Source of the DNA: Pelomonas margarita
GTDB lineage: Bacteria > Pseudomonadota > Gammaproteobacteria > Burkholderiales > Burkholderiaceae_C
DNA: 64,000 bases
Direction of reading: 5' to 3'
Assembly: GCF_043555875.1 (NCBI RefSeq)
Contig: NZ_JBIGHW010000001.1
Coordinates: 310,001-374,000, forward strand
Below, one piece after another: positions 17,102 to 26,479 of the stretch. The position numbers and the translations under genes were made by a program. How positions within the stretch are numbered: position 1 is the first letter of the stretch; every line of letters begins with the position of its first letter. Under the pieces are notes generated by a model that saw only the letters and a list, made by a program, of their open reading frames with translations, ran no database searches and was not told where the DNA came from.

Positions 17102-18061
17102 ATGGTTTGTCGCATCACCTTCGTGCTGTTCCCCGGCTTTCAGCAGCTGGACCTGGCCGGCCCCATGGCCGTGTTCGAGGTGGCCCGGCTGGCGCGGCCC
17201 GGCAGCTATGACTGGCGGCTGGTGGCGGGTGCGCCGTCTGCCGTGCACAGCTCGGCCGGCGTGGCCTGGCCGGTGCAGGGCCTGCCGCGCCAGCTGGGCG
17301 GCGCGGACCTGGTGATGGTGATCGGCGGCGACGGCGTGGATGCGGCCTGCATCGACACCCGCCTCATCCGCTGGCTGCAGCGCGCGGGCGGCTCCGGCGC
17401 GCGCATCGCCAGCATCTGCAGCGGCAGCCTGGTGCTGGCGGCGGCTGGGCTGCTGGACGAGCGCACGGCGACCACGCATTGGTCGCGCGAGCGGCAGTTC
17501 GCGATGGACTACCCGGCGGTACGGCTGCAGCCCGATCGCATCTACGTGCGCGAGCCTGCGGTGCGCGGCCGCCTGCCAGAGGTGTGGACCAGCGCCGGCA
17601 TGACCGCTGGCATCGACCTGTGCCTCGCGCTCCTTGCCCACGATCACGGCGAGGACCTGGCCCGCGAGGCGGCGCGCCAGCTGGTGGTGGAGCGGCGCCG
17701 TCCGGGCGGGCAGTCGCAGTTCTCTCCGCTGCTGGAGCTGCAGCGCCCGGAAGGCCGCTTCGCCGCGCTGCTGGACGAGGTGCGCCGCGACCTGCGACCA
17801 GACCATGGCGTGGAGGCGCTGGCGGCCCGCGCCTGCATGAGCCCGCGCCACTTCGCGCGCAGCTTCCGCGCCGAGACGGGTGCGACACCGGCCGAGGTGG
17901 TGGAGCGGCTGCGCGTGGAGGCGGCGCGTGCGGCGCTGGAGGGCGGGGCGGCGTCGGTGCAGCGGGTGGCGCTGGACTGCGGCTTCGGCAATACCGAGCG
18001 CATGCGCCGCGCCTTCGTGCGCCGCCTGGGCCGGCCGCCGGCGGCCTTCCGCCGCGGCTGA
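17102..18061 (+). CDS. GlxA family (AraC-type) transcriptional regulator
   Basis: A 319-residue regulator with an N-terminal DJ-1/PfpI-like domain (residues 4-170; elbow Cys106 in SICSGSLVLAAAG) and a C-terminal AraC helix-turn-helix domain (about 225-315; CMSPRHFARSFRAETG and VALDCGFGNTERMRRAF). The N domain normally senses a small ligand. It probably controls the divergent DJ-1-like gene and perhaps argD through read-through. Confidence 0.9.
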   Translation: MVCRITFVLFPGFQQLDLAGPMAVFEVARLARPGSYDWRLVAGAPSAVHSSAGVAWPVQGLPRQLGGADLVMVIGGDGVDAACIDTRLIRWLQRAGGSGARIASICSGSLVLAAAGLLDERTATTHWSRERQFAMDYPAVRLQPDRIYVREPAVRGRLPEVWTSAGMTAGIDLCLALLAHDHGEDLAREAARQLVVERRRPGGQSQFSPLLELQRPEGRFAALLDEVRRDLRPDHGVEALAARACMSPRHFARSFRAETGATPAEVVERLRVEAARAALEGGAASVQRVALDCGFGNTERMRRAFVRRLGRPPAAFRRG

Positions 18062-18064
18062 GCC

Positions 18065-18592
18065 TTACACCAGGCCCATCGCCCCGAGCACGCCGCCGCC
18101 AAGCACCATCCACACCAGGGCCAGGCGCGTTCTCAGCGTCAGGCCGATGGTGGCGGCCATCAGCGCCAGCGCGCCCCAGCGGTGGCTGTCGTCGCGCGCG
18201 AAGGGCAGGGCCAGCAGCCAGCCGGTGGCGAATACCAGGCCCAGCGTCAGCGGCATCAGCCCGGCAGAGAACGCCCTCAGCGCCAGGTGGGCGCGGTTGG
18301 CGCGCATCCAGCGCGTGGCCACCAGCGTCAGCACGGTGGACGGCAACAGGATGCCGGCCATGGCCGCGGCCGCACCCTGCAGCCCGGCGACGTTGAAGCC
18401 CAGCACCGCCACGAACAGGACATTGGGACCGGGCGCCGCCTGGGCCAGCGCGATGGACGAGGTGAAGCCGGCCTCGGTCAGCCAGCCGGTGCGGTCGACC
18501 AGGAAGCGGTGCATCTCCGGCACGGTGGAGATGGCGCCGCCGATGGAAAGCAGCGACAGTGTCAGGAAGTGCAGGAACAGCTCGGTCAGCAT
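18065..18592 (-). CDS. Chromate transporter, half-size subunit (CHR family)
   Basis: A 175-residue membrane protein of the CHR family (PF02417) in the short-chain form. It has LLSIGGAISTVPEMHRFLVD near the N terminus and LAQAAPGPNVLFVAVLG, the conserved APGPN signature. Short CHR proteins work as heteromeric pairs with opposite topology. The partner is the adjacent gene 7 bp upstream. Chromate efflux is the family function; the natural role may be sulfate or another oxyanion. Confidence 0.85.
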   Translation of the reverse strand: MLTELFLHFLTLSLLSIGGAISTVPEMHRFLVDRTGWLTEAGFTSSIALAQAAPGPNVLFVAVLGFNVAGLQGAAAAMAGILLPSTVLTLVATRWMRANRAHLALRAFSAGLMPLTLGLVFATGWLLALPFARDDSHRWGALALMAATIGLTLRTRLALVWMVLGGGVLGAMGLV

Positions 18593-18599
18593 GGCGCGC

Positions 18600-19151
18600 T
18601 CAGCGGGGCAGCCGCCACCAGGCCAGCGCCATGCCCGCGCCACCCAGCAGCGCCAGCACGGTCACCAGCGGCCAGCGCAACAGCGCGATCAACATGAAGG
18701 CCAGCGCGGCCAGCGTGATGGCCAGCGGCCGGCCCAGCGGGCTGGTCGTGAGCGCCGGCAGCATCTTGATGCCGGTGGCGACGATGAGGCCGGCCGCCAC
18801 CGCCCCCATGCCGCGCAGCGCGTCCAGTGCCACCGGGTGGGCGCCCAGCTGCTGGAAGCAGGCGGCCAGCCCCAGTACGAGCAGGCCCGGCACGGTCAGC
18901 ATGCCCGCCAGCGCCGCCACCGCGCCGCGCAGGCCGAAGAAGCGGTCGCCCACCATCATGGACAGGTTCACCACGTTGGGCCCGGGTAGCACCTGCGCAA
19001 TGGCAAGCGTCTCCACGAACTCCTCGGTGCTGAGCCAGCCCAGGCGCTCCACCAGCTCCCGCTGGGTGACGGCCAGCACGCCGCCGAAGCCCTGCAGCGC
19101 CAGCCGCGTGAACGCGATGAAGAGATGGGCTGGCGAACTCGGGCGGTTCAA
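18600..19151 (-). CDS. Chromate transporter, half-size subunit (CHR family)
   Basis: A 183-residue partner CHR protein (PF02417) with FTRLALQGFGGVLAVTQREL and IAQVLPGPNVVNLSMMVGDR, the PGPN signature of the N-terminal-type half. About five to six helices are predicted. It overlaps the upstream 2-hydroxyacid dehydrogenase stop by four bases and is followed at once by the second half, so all three probably form one transcript. Confidence 0.85.
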   Translation of the reverse strand: MNRPSSPAHLFIAFTRLALQGFGGVLAVTQRELVERLGWLSTEEFVETLAIAQVLPGPNVVNLSMMVGDRFFGLRGAVAALAGMLTVPGLLVLGLAACFQQLGAHPVALDALRGMGAVAAGLIVATGIKMLPALTTSPLGRPLAITLAALAFMLIALLRWPLVTVLALLGGAGMALAWWRLPR

Positions 19152-20155
19152 CGCAGAACTTTCAGCGCCTCGGGGTTGACGATGTTCGTGGGTGCGGCGT
19201 TGATGAAGTTCAGCACGTTGTCGAAGGCCGCGTCGAAATACATCTCGTAGCTGTCCTGCTCAACATAGCCGATGTGCGGCGTGCAGACGGCGTTCTCCAG
19301 CCGCAGCAGCGGGTGGCCTTGCAGGATGGGCTCGGTCTCGAACACGTCGATGGCGGCCATGCCCGGCCGGCCGCGGTTCAGCGCCGACACCAACGCGCCC
19401 TCGGTCAGCAGCTCGGCGCGCGAGGTGTTGACGAATAGCGCCGTGGGCTTCATGCGGCTCAGGTCCTCGGTGGTGACGATGGCGCGCGTGGCCTCGCTCA
19501 ACCGCAGGTGCACTGACAGCACGTCCGACTCTGCGAACACCGCCTCGCGGCTGGTCGCGGCGCGGTAGCCGTCGGCCTCGGCGCGCAGCCGCGAGCTCTC
19601 GCTGCCCCACACCACCACGTTCATGCCGAATGCCCGGCCGTAGCCGGCCACCAACTGGCCGACCTTGCCATAGCCCCAGACGCCCAGCGTCTTGCCACGC
19701 AGCACCATGCCAACACCGAAGTTGGGCGGCATGGACGCGGCCTTGAGCCCGGCCTGTTGCCAGGCGCCATGTTTGAGGTTGCCGATGTACTGCGGCAGCC
19801 GGCGCATGGCCGCCATGATGAGCGCCCAGGTCAGCTCGGCCGGCGCCACCGGGTTGCCGCCGCCCTCGGCCACCGCGATGCCCAGCCGCGTGCAGGCTTC
19901 CACGTCGATGTGGCTGCCGACCCGACCGGTCTGCGAGATCAGCTTGAGCCGAGGCAGCTTCTCCAGCAACTGGCGCGGGAAGGCGGTGCGCTCGCGGATG
20001 AGCACCAGCACCTCGGCGTCGCGCAGCCGCACTGACAGCTGGCCGATGCCCTTAACGGTGTTGGTGAAGACCTTGGCGTTGAGGTGGTCCAGCTTGGCCG
20101 CGCAGCGCAGCTTGCGCACGGCGTCCTGGTAGTCGTCGAGGATGATGACGTTCAT
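19148..20155 (-). CDS. D-2-hydroxyacid dehydrogenase family protein
   Basis: A 335-residue NAD(P)-dependent dehydrogenase. The Rossmann motif is VWGYGKVG (residues 159-166), and the catalytic Arg, Glu and His are in NTSRAELL (Arg246), FETEPI (Glu275) and CTPHIGY (His294). It resembles phosphoglycerate dehydrogenase-like enzymes without the regulatory domain. The substrate is not inferable. It is first in a minus-strand run with the two CHR genes and divergent from the DUF1993 gene. Confidence 0.87.
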   Translation of the reverse strand: MNVIILDDYQDAVRKLRCAAKLDHLNAKVFTNTVKGIGQLSVRLRDAEVLVLIRERTAFPRQLLEKLPRLKLISQTGRVGSHIDVEACTRLGIAVAEGGGNPVAPAELTWALIMAAMRRLPQYIGNLKHGAWQQAGLKAASMPPNFGVGMVLRGKTLGVWGYGKVGQLVAGYGRAFGMNVVVWGSESSRLRAEADGYRAATSREAVFAESDVLSVHLRLSEATRAIVTTEDLSRMKPTALFVNTSRAELLTEGALVSALNRGRPGMAAIDVFETEPILQGHPLLRLENAVCTPHIGYVEQDSYEMYFDAAFDNVLNFINAAPTNIVNPEALKVLR

Positions 20156-20238
20156 AGCTCAGGCCATTGTGCCGCGTGCTCCGAGGGGCAATGACAGCGG
20201 GGCTAGCATCGGCCGCCTTTTGAAACGGAGACCCCGCG

Positions 20239-20748
20239 ATGACCCAGATTTCCATGCACGGCGCCAGTGCGCCGGTGTTCGCCCGCATGCTGGACAACAT
20301 GCTGGCCTGGCTGGACGCCGCCCGTGCCCATGCCGAAGCCAAGAAGTTCTCGACCGACGTCTACCTGACGCTGCGCCTGGCCCCGGACATGCTGCCCTTT
20401 ACCAAGCAGATCCAGATCGCCAGCGATGCCGCCAAGGGCTGCGTGGCGCGCCTGGCCGGTGTGGAGCTGCCCCGCTACGAAGACAACGAGGCCACGCTGG
20501 ACGAACTGGCCGAGCGCATCCGCAAGACGCGTGACTTCGTGCGCTCTGTGCCGGCGGCAGCCTTCGACGGCAGCGAGGCGCGCGAGATCAGCATCCCGCG
20601 CCGCGTGGGTGAGCCGCTGAAGTTCGACGGCCTCAGCTACCTCAACCATTTCGCGCTGCCCAACTTCTATTTCCACGCAACAACCACCTACGCGCTGCTG
20701 CGCCATGCCGGCGTGCCGCTGGGCAAGGGCGACTACCTGGGCGCCTGA
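20239..20748 (+). CDS. DUF1993 family protein
   Basis: A 169-residue protein of the DUF1993 family (PF09351), a DinB-like four-helix fold. It opens MTQISMHGASAPVFARMLDNML and ends with NHFALPNFYFHATTTYALLRHAGVPLGK, which is diagnostic. The conserved His residues of DinB-type metal sites may be present in NHF and FHATT. Function is unknown. ATG at 20239 follows AACGGAGA. Confidence 0.85.
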   Translation: MTQISMHGASAPVFARMLDNMLAWLDAARAHAEAKKFSTDVYLTLRLAPDMLPFTKQIQIASDAAKGCVARLAGVELPRYEDNEATLDELAERIRKTRDFVRSVPAAAFDGSEAREISIPRRVGEPLKFDGLSYLNHFALPNFYFHATTTYALLRHAGVPLGKGDYLGA

Positions 20749-20924
20749 CGGGCGGCCCGGCAGGGCCTCGCGGGGGCGCCTGGCGGCGAAAAGTGCGCAG
20801 GCGACCGGCCAATTGAGCGGATCTGAACGCCGGCAACGGCGCAGAATCGAGGTCAACTGACATCGGTGGGCATCCCGCCGCCGGTGTGTTGCGTCCGCAC
20901 GAGCCCTTGCCACCCACCCACACC

Positions 20925-22787
20925 ATGGACATCGCCAGTCCCAGCATGCAGACCCTGAGCGTCCCGCAGGCGCTGCAGGCCGACTGGGCGCAGCTGATGG
21001 ATGACGTGAAGGCACGCCGCCTGGCGCTGCCGGCGCTGATGACGCGCGCCGCCGAGCTGCAGGCCCAGGGCCATGGCGAGCTGGCCGGCGAGCTGTACCG
21101 CGCGTGGGTCGACCACGACGACAGCCCGCTGCGGTTGGCGGCGCTCTACAACCTCGGCACCGTCTGGTCTGGGCTGGGCCGGCACCAGGATGCCGAGCAG
21201 GTCTACCGCGAGGCGCTGGCGATCAAGCCCGACTTCCTGCAGGCCCGCGTGAACCTGGGCCACCAGCTGGAGAACCAGGGCCGCAAGGACGAGGCGCTGC
21301 AGACCTGGCAGGACGCCGCCGACAACACGACGACTGCCGAGTTCATGGGCTCCTCGGCCCACGGGCTGCGCCTGCACGCGCTGAAGAACATGGCCCGGCT
21401 GCTGGAGCAGGAGCGGCGCTTCCCCGAGGCGGAAGCCCTGATGCGCCGCTCGCTGGCGCTGCAGGCCGACCAGCCCGACGTGCTGCAGCACTATGTGCAT
21501 ATCCGCCAGAAGCAGTGCGCCTGGCCCATCTACGACCCGGTGGGCGAGGTCACGCCCAACCAGTTGCTGTGCAACACCTCGCTGCTGGCCATGCTGAGTT
21601 ACAGCGACGACCCCGCCCTGCAGCTGATGACGGCCCAGCGCTTCGTCCACGAGAAGGTGGCCAAGATCATCGCGCCGCCGCTTCATAGCCGCGTCAAGCG
21701 CGATGGGCGGGTGCGCATCGGTTATCTCTCCGGCGACCTGCGCATGCACGCCGTGGGTTTTCTGACGCCGGAGATCTTCGAGCTGCATGACCGCTCGCGC
21801 TTCGAGGTGTTCGCCTTCTGCTGGAGTGGCGACGACGGCAGCGCCCAGCAGGCGCGAATCCGCCGGGCCATGGATCATGTGATCCCGCTGCAGGGGCGCA
21901 GCGACGAGCAGGCGGCCGAGCTGATCGCGTCCTGCGGCATCGACGTGCTGGTGGACCTGCAGGGCCTGACCAACGGTGCCCGCCCCGACATCCTGGCTCG
22001 TCGGCCGGCGCCGGTGCAGGTCGGCTACCTGGGCCTGCCGGCCACGTCGGCGCTGCCGGGGGTGGACTGGATCATCGCGGACCGCTACGTGATGCCGCCC
22101 GAGTACCTGCCGTACTGCACCGAGCGGCCGATCTACCTGAAGCACTGCTACCAGTCCAGCGACCGCCAGCGCCCGGTGGGCACCACGCCCACGCGTGCCC
22201 AGGTCGGCCTGCCGGACGAGGGCTTCGTGTTCTGCTCGTTCAACAACAACCACAAGTACACGCAACCCATGTTCGAGGCCTGGATGCGCATCCTGGCCGC
22301 CGTGCCGGGGTCGCTGCTGTGGCTGCTGGCTGACAACGACAAGGCCCGCCAGAACATGCTGGGCCATGCCGAGCGCATGGGCGTGGCGGCCGAGCGCTTG
22401 TTCTTCGCGCCGCGCGCGGCGCCGCCGGACTACCTGGCCCGATTCCAGCTGGCCGACCTGGTGCTGGACACCTTCCCGTTCAATGCCGGCACCACCGCGA
22501 ACGACTGCCTGTGGATGGGCACGCCCATCCTCTCCCTGAGTGGCCGCAGCTACATCTCGCGCATGGCCGGCAGCCTGCTGACGGCCGTGGGCCTGCCCGA
22601 GCTGGCGGTGAACTCGCTGGCCGAGTACGAACGCATGGCCATCACCATCGGCCGCCAGCCGGCGCGCGCGCAGTCCTACAAGCGCTACTTGGCCGAGCAG
22701 GGGCGTTCGTCCCCGCTGTTCGACATGCCGGCGCTGGTGCGCGACATGGAAGACCAGTTCGAGCAGCTGGCGCTGGCGCGCCGCTGA
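20925..22787 (+). CDS. SPINDLY/OGT-type (GT41) glycosyltransferase with TPR repeats
   Basis: A 620-residue cytoplasmic glycosyltransferase of family GT41, related to O-GlcNAc transferase and SPINDLY. TPR-like repeats fill about residues 40-200. The GT41 catalytic region (about 260-610) keeps the core motifs: IGYLSGDLRMHAVGF with the catalytic-type His275, VLVDLQGLTNGARPDI, the APVQVGYLG block, FCSFNNNHK with the phosphate-binding-type Lys444, and LDTFPFNAGTTAND. It likely glycosylates Ser/Thr of a protein. The gene is 20 bp ahead of a type I secretion ABC gene, which suggests that the exported substrate is glycosylated in the cytoplasm first. ATG at 20925 is chosen; TTG at 20886 is possible. 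Confidence 0.87.
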   Translation: MDIASPSMQTLSVPQALQADWAQLMDDVKARRLALPALMTRAAELQAQGHGELAGELYRAWVDHDDSPLRLAALYNLGTVWSGLGRHQDAEQVYREALAIKPDFLQARVNLGHQLENQGRKDEALQTWQDAADNTTTAEFMGSSAHGLRLHALKNMARLLEQERRFPEAEALMRRSLALQADQPDVLQHYVHIRQKQCAWPIYDPVGEVTPNQLLCNTSLLAMLSYSDDPALQLMTAQRFVHEKVAKIIAPPLHSRVKRDGRVRIGYLSGDLRMHAVGFLTPEIFELHDRSRFEVFAFCWSGDDGSAQQARIRRAMDHVIPLQGRSDEQAAELIASCGIDVLVDLQGLTNGARPDILARRPAPVQVGYLGLPATSALPGVDWIIADRYVMPPEYLPYCTERPIYLKHCYQSSDRQRPVGTTPTRAQVGLPDEGFVFCSFNNNHKYTQPMFEAWMRILAAVPGSLLWLLADNDKARQNMLGHAERMGVAAERLFFAPRAAPPDYLARFQLADLVLDTFPFNAGTTANDCLWMGTPILSLSGRSYISRMAGSLLTAVGLPELAVNSLAEYERMAITIGRQPARAQSYKRYLAEQGRSSPLFDMPALVRDMEDQFEQLALARR

Positions 22788-22807
22788 GCTGACCCGGAGA
22801 CACCCAG

Positions 22808-25141
22808 GTGCCGCAACGTCGCGACGACTTCTTCGACCCGCCCGGGGAGGCGGGGCGTTCGTACGCGCACCTGTCGGAAGTGCCGCCCGCGCCGCCGCGC
22901 CGGCCCGAGGCCGAGGACGCCCCGGGCGCCGCCGCCGACCTGGGCGACCCGCTGCTGCACGCACTGGTCTGGCTGACCCAGCACCACGGGCGGCCGCGTT
23001 CGGCGGCCTCCCTGCGCGCTGACGGCGCTGTGGACGGTGCGCTGGCGCCCGAGCAGGCCGTGCGGCTGATGCGCGAGGCCGGCTACGAGGCCGCCATGCA
23101 GCGCCGCCCGTTGGGGCAGATCAATGGACTGATGCTGCCGGCCGTGCTGCTGCTCAAGGGCGGCGACGCCTGCCTGCTGGTGCGCCAGCTGGCCGAGGGC
23201 GCGGACCGCTTCGAGGTCGTGTTCCCCGGCGCGGATGCCAAGGGCTGCGAGGCCACGCTGGGCGAGCTGGAAGGCGAGTACAGCGGCTTCTGCCTGCTGG
23301 TCAGCCCGGCCGAGAAGCCGCGCTCGCAGGCCCGCGCCCACCAGCACCTGATCCAGCTCGACCCCACCGACCACTGGCTATGGGGCACACTCAAACGCTT
23401 CATGCCCTACTACCGCGGCGCCTTGCTCGCGGCCTTCCTCAGCAATGTGCTGATGCTGGGCACGGGCATGGTCACAGCGGTGATCTACGACAAGGTCATC
23501 CCGCATCACGATGCCATGGCCACGCTGTGGACGCTGGTGATCGGCGGCGCGCTGTGCGTGGCCTTCGACCTGTTCGCCAAGCACCTGCGGGCCGACCTGA
23601 TCGACCTGGCCGGCCGCAAGGCCGACCTCATCATCGGCTCGCGGCTGTTCAAGCACATCCTGTCCATCCGCATGGAGCACCGGCCGGCGTCGGCCGGCTC
23701 CTGCGCGCACTACATGGGTCAGGTGGAGACGGTGCGCGACTTCTTCGCGTCGGCGTCGATGTCGGTCATCAGCGATGTGCCGTTCATCTTCATCTTCATC
23801 GGTATGGTGTTCGTCGTGGGCGGGCCGCTGGGCTGGGTGGTCACGCTGACGGTGCCGCTGATGCTCATCATGATCCTGGTGCTGCAGCAACTGGTGCGGC
23901 GCTCGGTGCGCGTGGGCATGGCCGAGCACGCCGAGCTGCAGGGCAACCTTGTCGAGGCGCTGGAGGGGCTGGAGGACGTCAAGACCTCGGGCGCGGCGCC
24001 GCAGTTCCAGCATCGCTACGAGCTCAGCAATGCCGTGGCGGCCGACTCCGGCCACCGCATGCGCAGCATGCACGGCCTCATCAACCACCTGACGCAGTCC
24101 ATGCACCAAGTCACCACGCTGGTGATGTTGCTGGTGGGCGTCTACCTGATCCGCGACGGTGCGCTCAGCCAGGGCGCGCTGATCGGCTCCATCATGTTCA
24201 CCATGCGCGCGCTGGCGCCGCTGGGCGCGCTGGTGGGGCTGGTGACGCGCTACCAGGGCGCCCGTGCGGCGCTGCAGAGCCTGGATGCGCTTATGAGCAC
24301 GCCCACCGAGCGCCAGGCCGGCCAGGCCTATGTGCCGCTGGCCCAGGTGACGGGCCGCGTCGGGCTGAATGACGTGGGCTTCAGCTACCCGCCGCCGGCG
24401 CCCGGCCAGATCGCGCCCAAGGTGCTGAACAGCGTGTCGCTGCGCATCGAGGCCGGCGAGCGCATCGCCATTCTGGGGCGCATCGGTAGTGGCAAGTCCA
24501 CGGTGCTGCGCCTGCTGGCGGGCCTGTACCAGCCCACCGAGGGCTTGGTGGAGGTGGAGGGCATCGACCTGCGCCAGGTCGACCCGGCCGAGTACCGCGC
24601 CCATGTGGGCTTCGTGTCGCAGGAGCCGCGGCTGTTCCACGGCTCGCTGCGTGACAACGTGCTGATGGGCCGCGGCGACGTGGACGCAGCGCGCTTGGTG
24701 GAAGTCGCCAAGCTGACCGGGCTGGACCGGCTGGTCGCTGCCCACCCCCAGGGCTGGGACCTGCAGGTGGGCGAGATGGGCGCCTTGCTGTCCGGTGGCC
24801 AGCGGCAGCTGGTGGCGCTGGCGCGGGCGCTGGTCAACAAACCCAAGATCCTGCTGATGGACGAGCCCACCAGCTCCATGGACGCGCAGTCCGAGACCAG
24901 CTTCCTGCGCCAGCTCAAGCAGGCCTCGGAGGGCGTCACGCTGGTTGCGGTGACGCACCGGCCGGCGGTGCTGGAGTTGGTCAGCCGCGTCGTGGTGATG
25001 GACAACGGCAAGGTCGTGCTGGACGGCCCGCGCGACAAGGTGCTGGCGGCGCTGTCCGGCGTGCGCCCGGCGGCCGAGCAGCAGCCTCAGGTGCACATGC
25101 ACCCGAGCGCCCAGCCGGTGCAGCGCCAGGCTTCCGTCTAG
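22808..25141 (+). CDS. Type I secretion ABC transporter (LapB-like, with degenerate C39-like domain)
   Basis: A 777-residue inner-membrane exporter. After a Pro-rich leader comes a C39 peptidase-like domain (about 45-175) in which DPLLHALVWLTQHHGRP replaces the catalytic Cys region, so it binds rather than cuts substrate. Six transmembrane helices follow (about 195-480). The ATPase has Walker A GRIGSGKST (about 556), signature LSGGQRQ (about 661) and Walker B ILLMDEP (about 681). This layout is that of LapB-type exporters, which serve giant adhesins. GTG at 22808 follows CCGGAGA. The operon partners are HlyD and TolC-like genes. Confidence 0.92.
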   Translation: MPQRRDDFFDPPGEAGRSYAHLSEVPPAPPRRPEAEDAPGAAADLGDPLLHALVWLTQHHGRPRSAASLRADGAVDGALAPEQAVRLMREAGYEAAMQRRPLGQINGLMLPAVLLLKGGDACLLVRQLAEGADRFEVVFPGADAKGCEATLGELEGEYSGFCLLVSPAEKPRSQARAHQHLIQLDPTDHWLWGTLKRFMPYYRGALLAAFLSNVLMLGTGMVTAVIYDKVIPHHDAMATLWTLVIGGALCVAFDLFAKHLRADLIDLAGRKADLIIGSRLFKHILSIRMEHRPASAGSCAHYMGQVETVRDFFASASMSVISDVPFIFIFIGMVFVVGGPLGWVVTLTVPLMLIMILVLQQLVRRSVRVGMAEHAELQGNLVEALEGLEDVKTSGAAPQFQHRYELSNAVAADSGHRMRSMHGLINHLTQSMHQVTTLVMLLVGVYLIRDGALSQGALIGSIMFTMRALAPLGALVGLVTRYQGARAALQSLDALMSTPTERQAGQAYVPLAQVTGRVGLNDVGFSYPPPAPGQIAPKVLNSVSLRIEAGERIAILGRIGSGKSTVLRLLAGLYQPTEGLVEVEGIDLRQVDPAEYRAHVGFVSQEPRLFHGSLRDNVLMGRGDVDAARLVEVAKLTGLDRLVAAHPQGWDLQVGEMGALLSGGQRQLVALARALVNKPKILLMDEPTSSMDAQSETSFLRQLKQASEGVTLVAVTHRPAVLELVSRVVVMDNGKVVLDGPRDKVLAALSGVRPAAEQQPQVHMHPSAQPVQRQASV

Positions 25142-25158
25142 GCGGTTGAGAGTCGCTG

Positions 25159-26367
25159 ATGGCGGGAGGCAGTCAACGAGACGGCATGTTCACCAGCGCG
25201 CTGGCTGGCGCGCTCGCCGACGAGCCGCTGCCGCGCTCGATGTGGGCGCTCTACCTGCTGGCGGCTGCGCTGGTGGCGGCCATCGCCTGGGCCAGCATCG
25301 CGGAGGTGGACCAGGTCAGCCGCGTGCAGGGCCGCGTGGTGCCCGAGGCGCGCGAGCAGGTCATCGCCAGCCTGGACAGCGGCCTGCTGGCGGAGTTGAA
25401 GGTGCGCGAGGGCGAGGAGGTGCAGTCCGGCCAGGAGCTGGCGCGGCTGGATCCGACCCGCGTCGAAGCCCAGGAGAACGAGGGCGTGCTACGCCGCACG
25501 GCGATGCGGGTGGCGATCGCGCGGCTGCGGGCCGAGGCCTATGGCGGCAAGTTCGAGCTGCCCGCTGACCTGCCGGCGACATCCGAGGCCGTGGCGCTGG
25601 AGCGGCAGGCCTTCGAGGCCCGGCAGCGCCTGCTGGACGAGGCCGTGTCCAGCCTGGACCGCAGCGTCGGCCTGCTGGCCCGCGAGCTGAAGGTGGCGCA
25701 GGACCTGTCGGCCAAGGGGCTGATGTCCGAGGTGGAAGTCATGCGCGTGAACCGCCAGATCAACGACCTGCGCCAGCAGCGCCAGGAGCGGGTGAGCCGC
25801 TTCCGCCAGGAAGCCAGCCAGGAGCTGACGCGCCAGGAGAACGAACTGGCGGCGCTGGAGGAACAGCAGGTGGTGCGCCAGGACGCGATGAAGCGCACGG
25901 TGCTGCGCTCGCCGGTGCATGGCATCGTGAAGAACATCCGCATCACGACGCTGGGCGGCGTGGTCACCAGTGGTGCGCCCATCATGGAGATCGTGCCGCT
26001 GGGCCCCACGGTGCTGATCGAGGCGCGCATCCCGCCCAGCGAGGTGGGCTTCATCCAGATCGGCCAGCGCGCCATCATGAAGATCACCGGCTACGACTAC
26101 AACGTGCACGGTGGGCTGGAGGGCAAGATCGAGGTCATCAGCGCCGACACGCTGGGCGACAACGACAAGCCCAACGCGGCCGGCGACGCGCGCTACTACC
26201 GCGCCCTGCTGCGCGCGGAGCGCAACAACCTGCAGCGCAACGGCAAGCCGCTGCCGGTCATTCCGGGTATGAGCGCCACGGTCGAGATCAAGACCGGGGA
26301 GCGCACGGTGCTGAGTTACCTGCTGCGGCCGCTGATGCGCTCGCAGGAAGCGCTGCGCGAGCGCTGA
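25159..26367 (+). CDS. HlyD family type I secretion periplasmic adaptor
   Basis: A 402-residue membrane fusion protein. One N-terminal transmembrane helix (about residues 28-46) is followed by a biotinyl-lipoyl half motif (RVVPEAREQVIASLDSGLL), a long alpha-hairpin (about 105-245) and a C-terminal barrel with APIMEIVPLG and VIPGMSATVEIKTG, the HlyD signature. It bridges the ABC transporter to the outer-membrane channel. It starts 17 bp after the ABC gene. Confidence 0.92.
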   Translation: MAGGSQRDGMFTSALAGALADEPLPRSMWALYLLAAALVAAIAWASIAEVDQVSRVQGRVVPEAREQVIASLDSGLLAELKVREGEEVQSGQELARLDPTRVEAQENEGVLRRTAMRVAIARLRAEAYGGKFELPADLPATSEAVALERQAFEARQRLLDEAVSSLDRSVGLLARELKVAQDLSAKGLMSEVEVMRVNRQINDLRQQRQERVSRFRQEASQELTRQENELAALEEQQVVRQDAMKRTVLRSPVHGIVKNIRITTLGGVVTSGAPIMEIVPLGPTVLIEARIPPSEVGFIQIGQRAIMKITGYDYNVHGGLEGKIEVISADTLGDNDKPNAAGDARYYRALLRAERNNLQRNGKPLPVIPGMSATVEIKTGERTVLSYLLRPLMRSQEALRER

Positions 26368-26479
26368 GGCGGCCGCCGCCCGGCGCGAAGTAGCCCTGCG
26401 CAGCCCCGCTTCTCGCGGCTTCAGCGCCGAGCCGCACATGGTCTAGTGAGGGCTGACGTCCCGCTGCCGCATCCGACCC

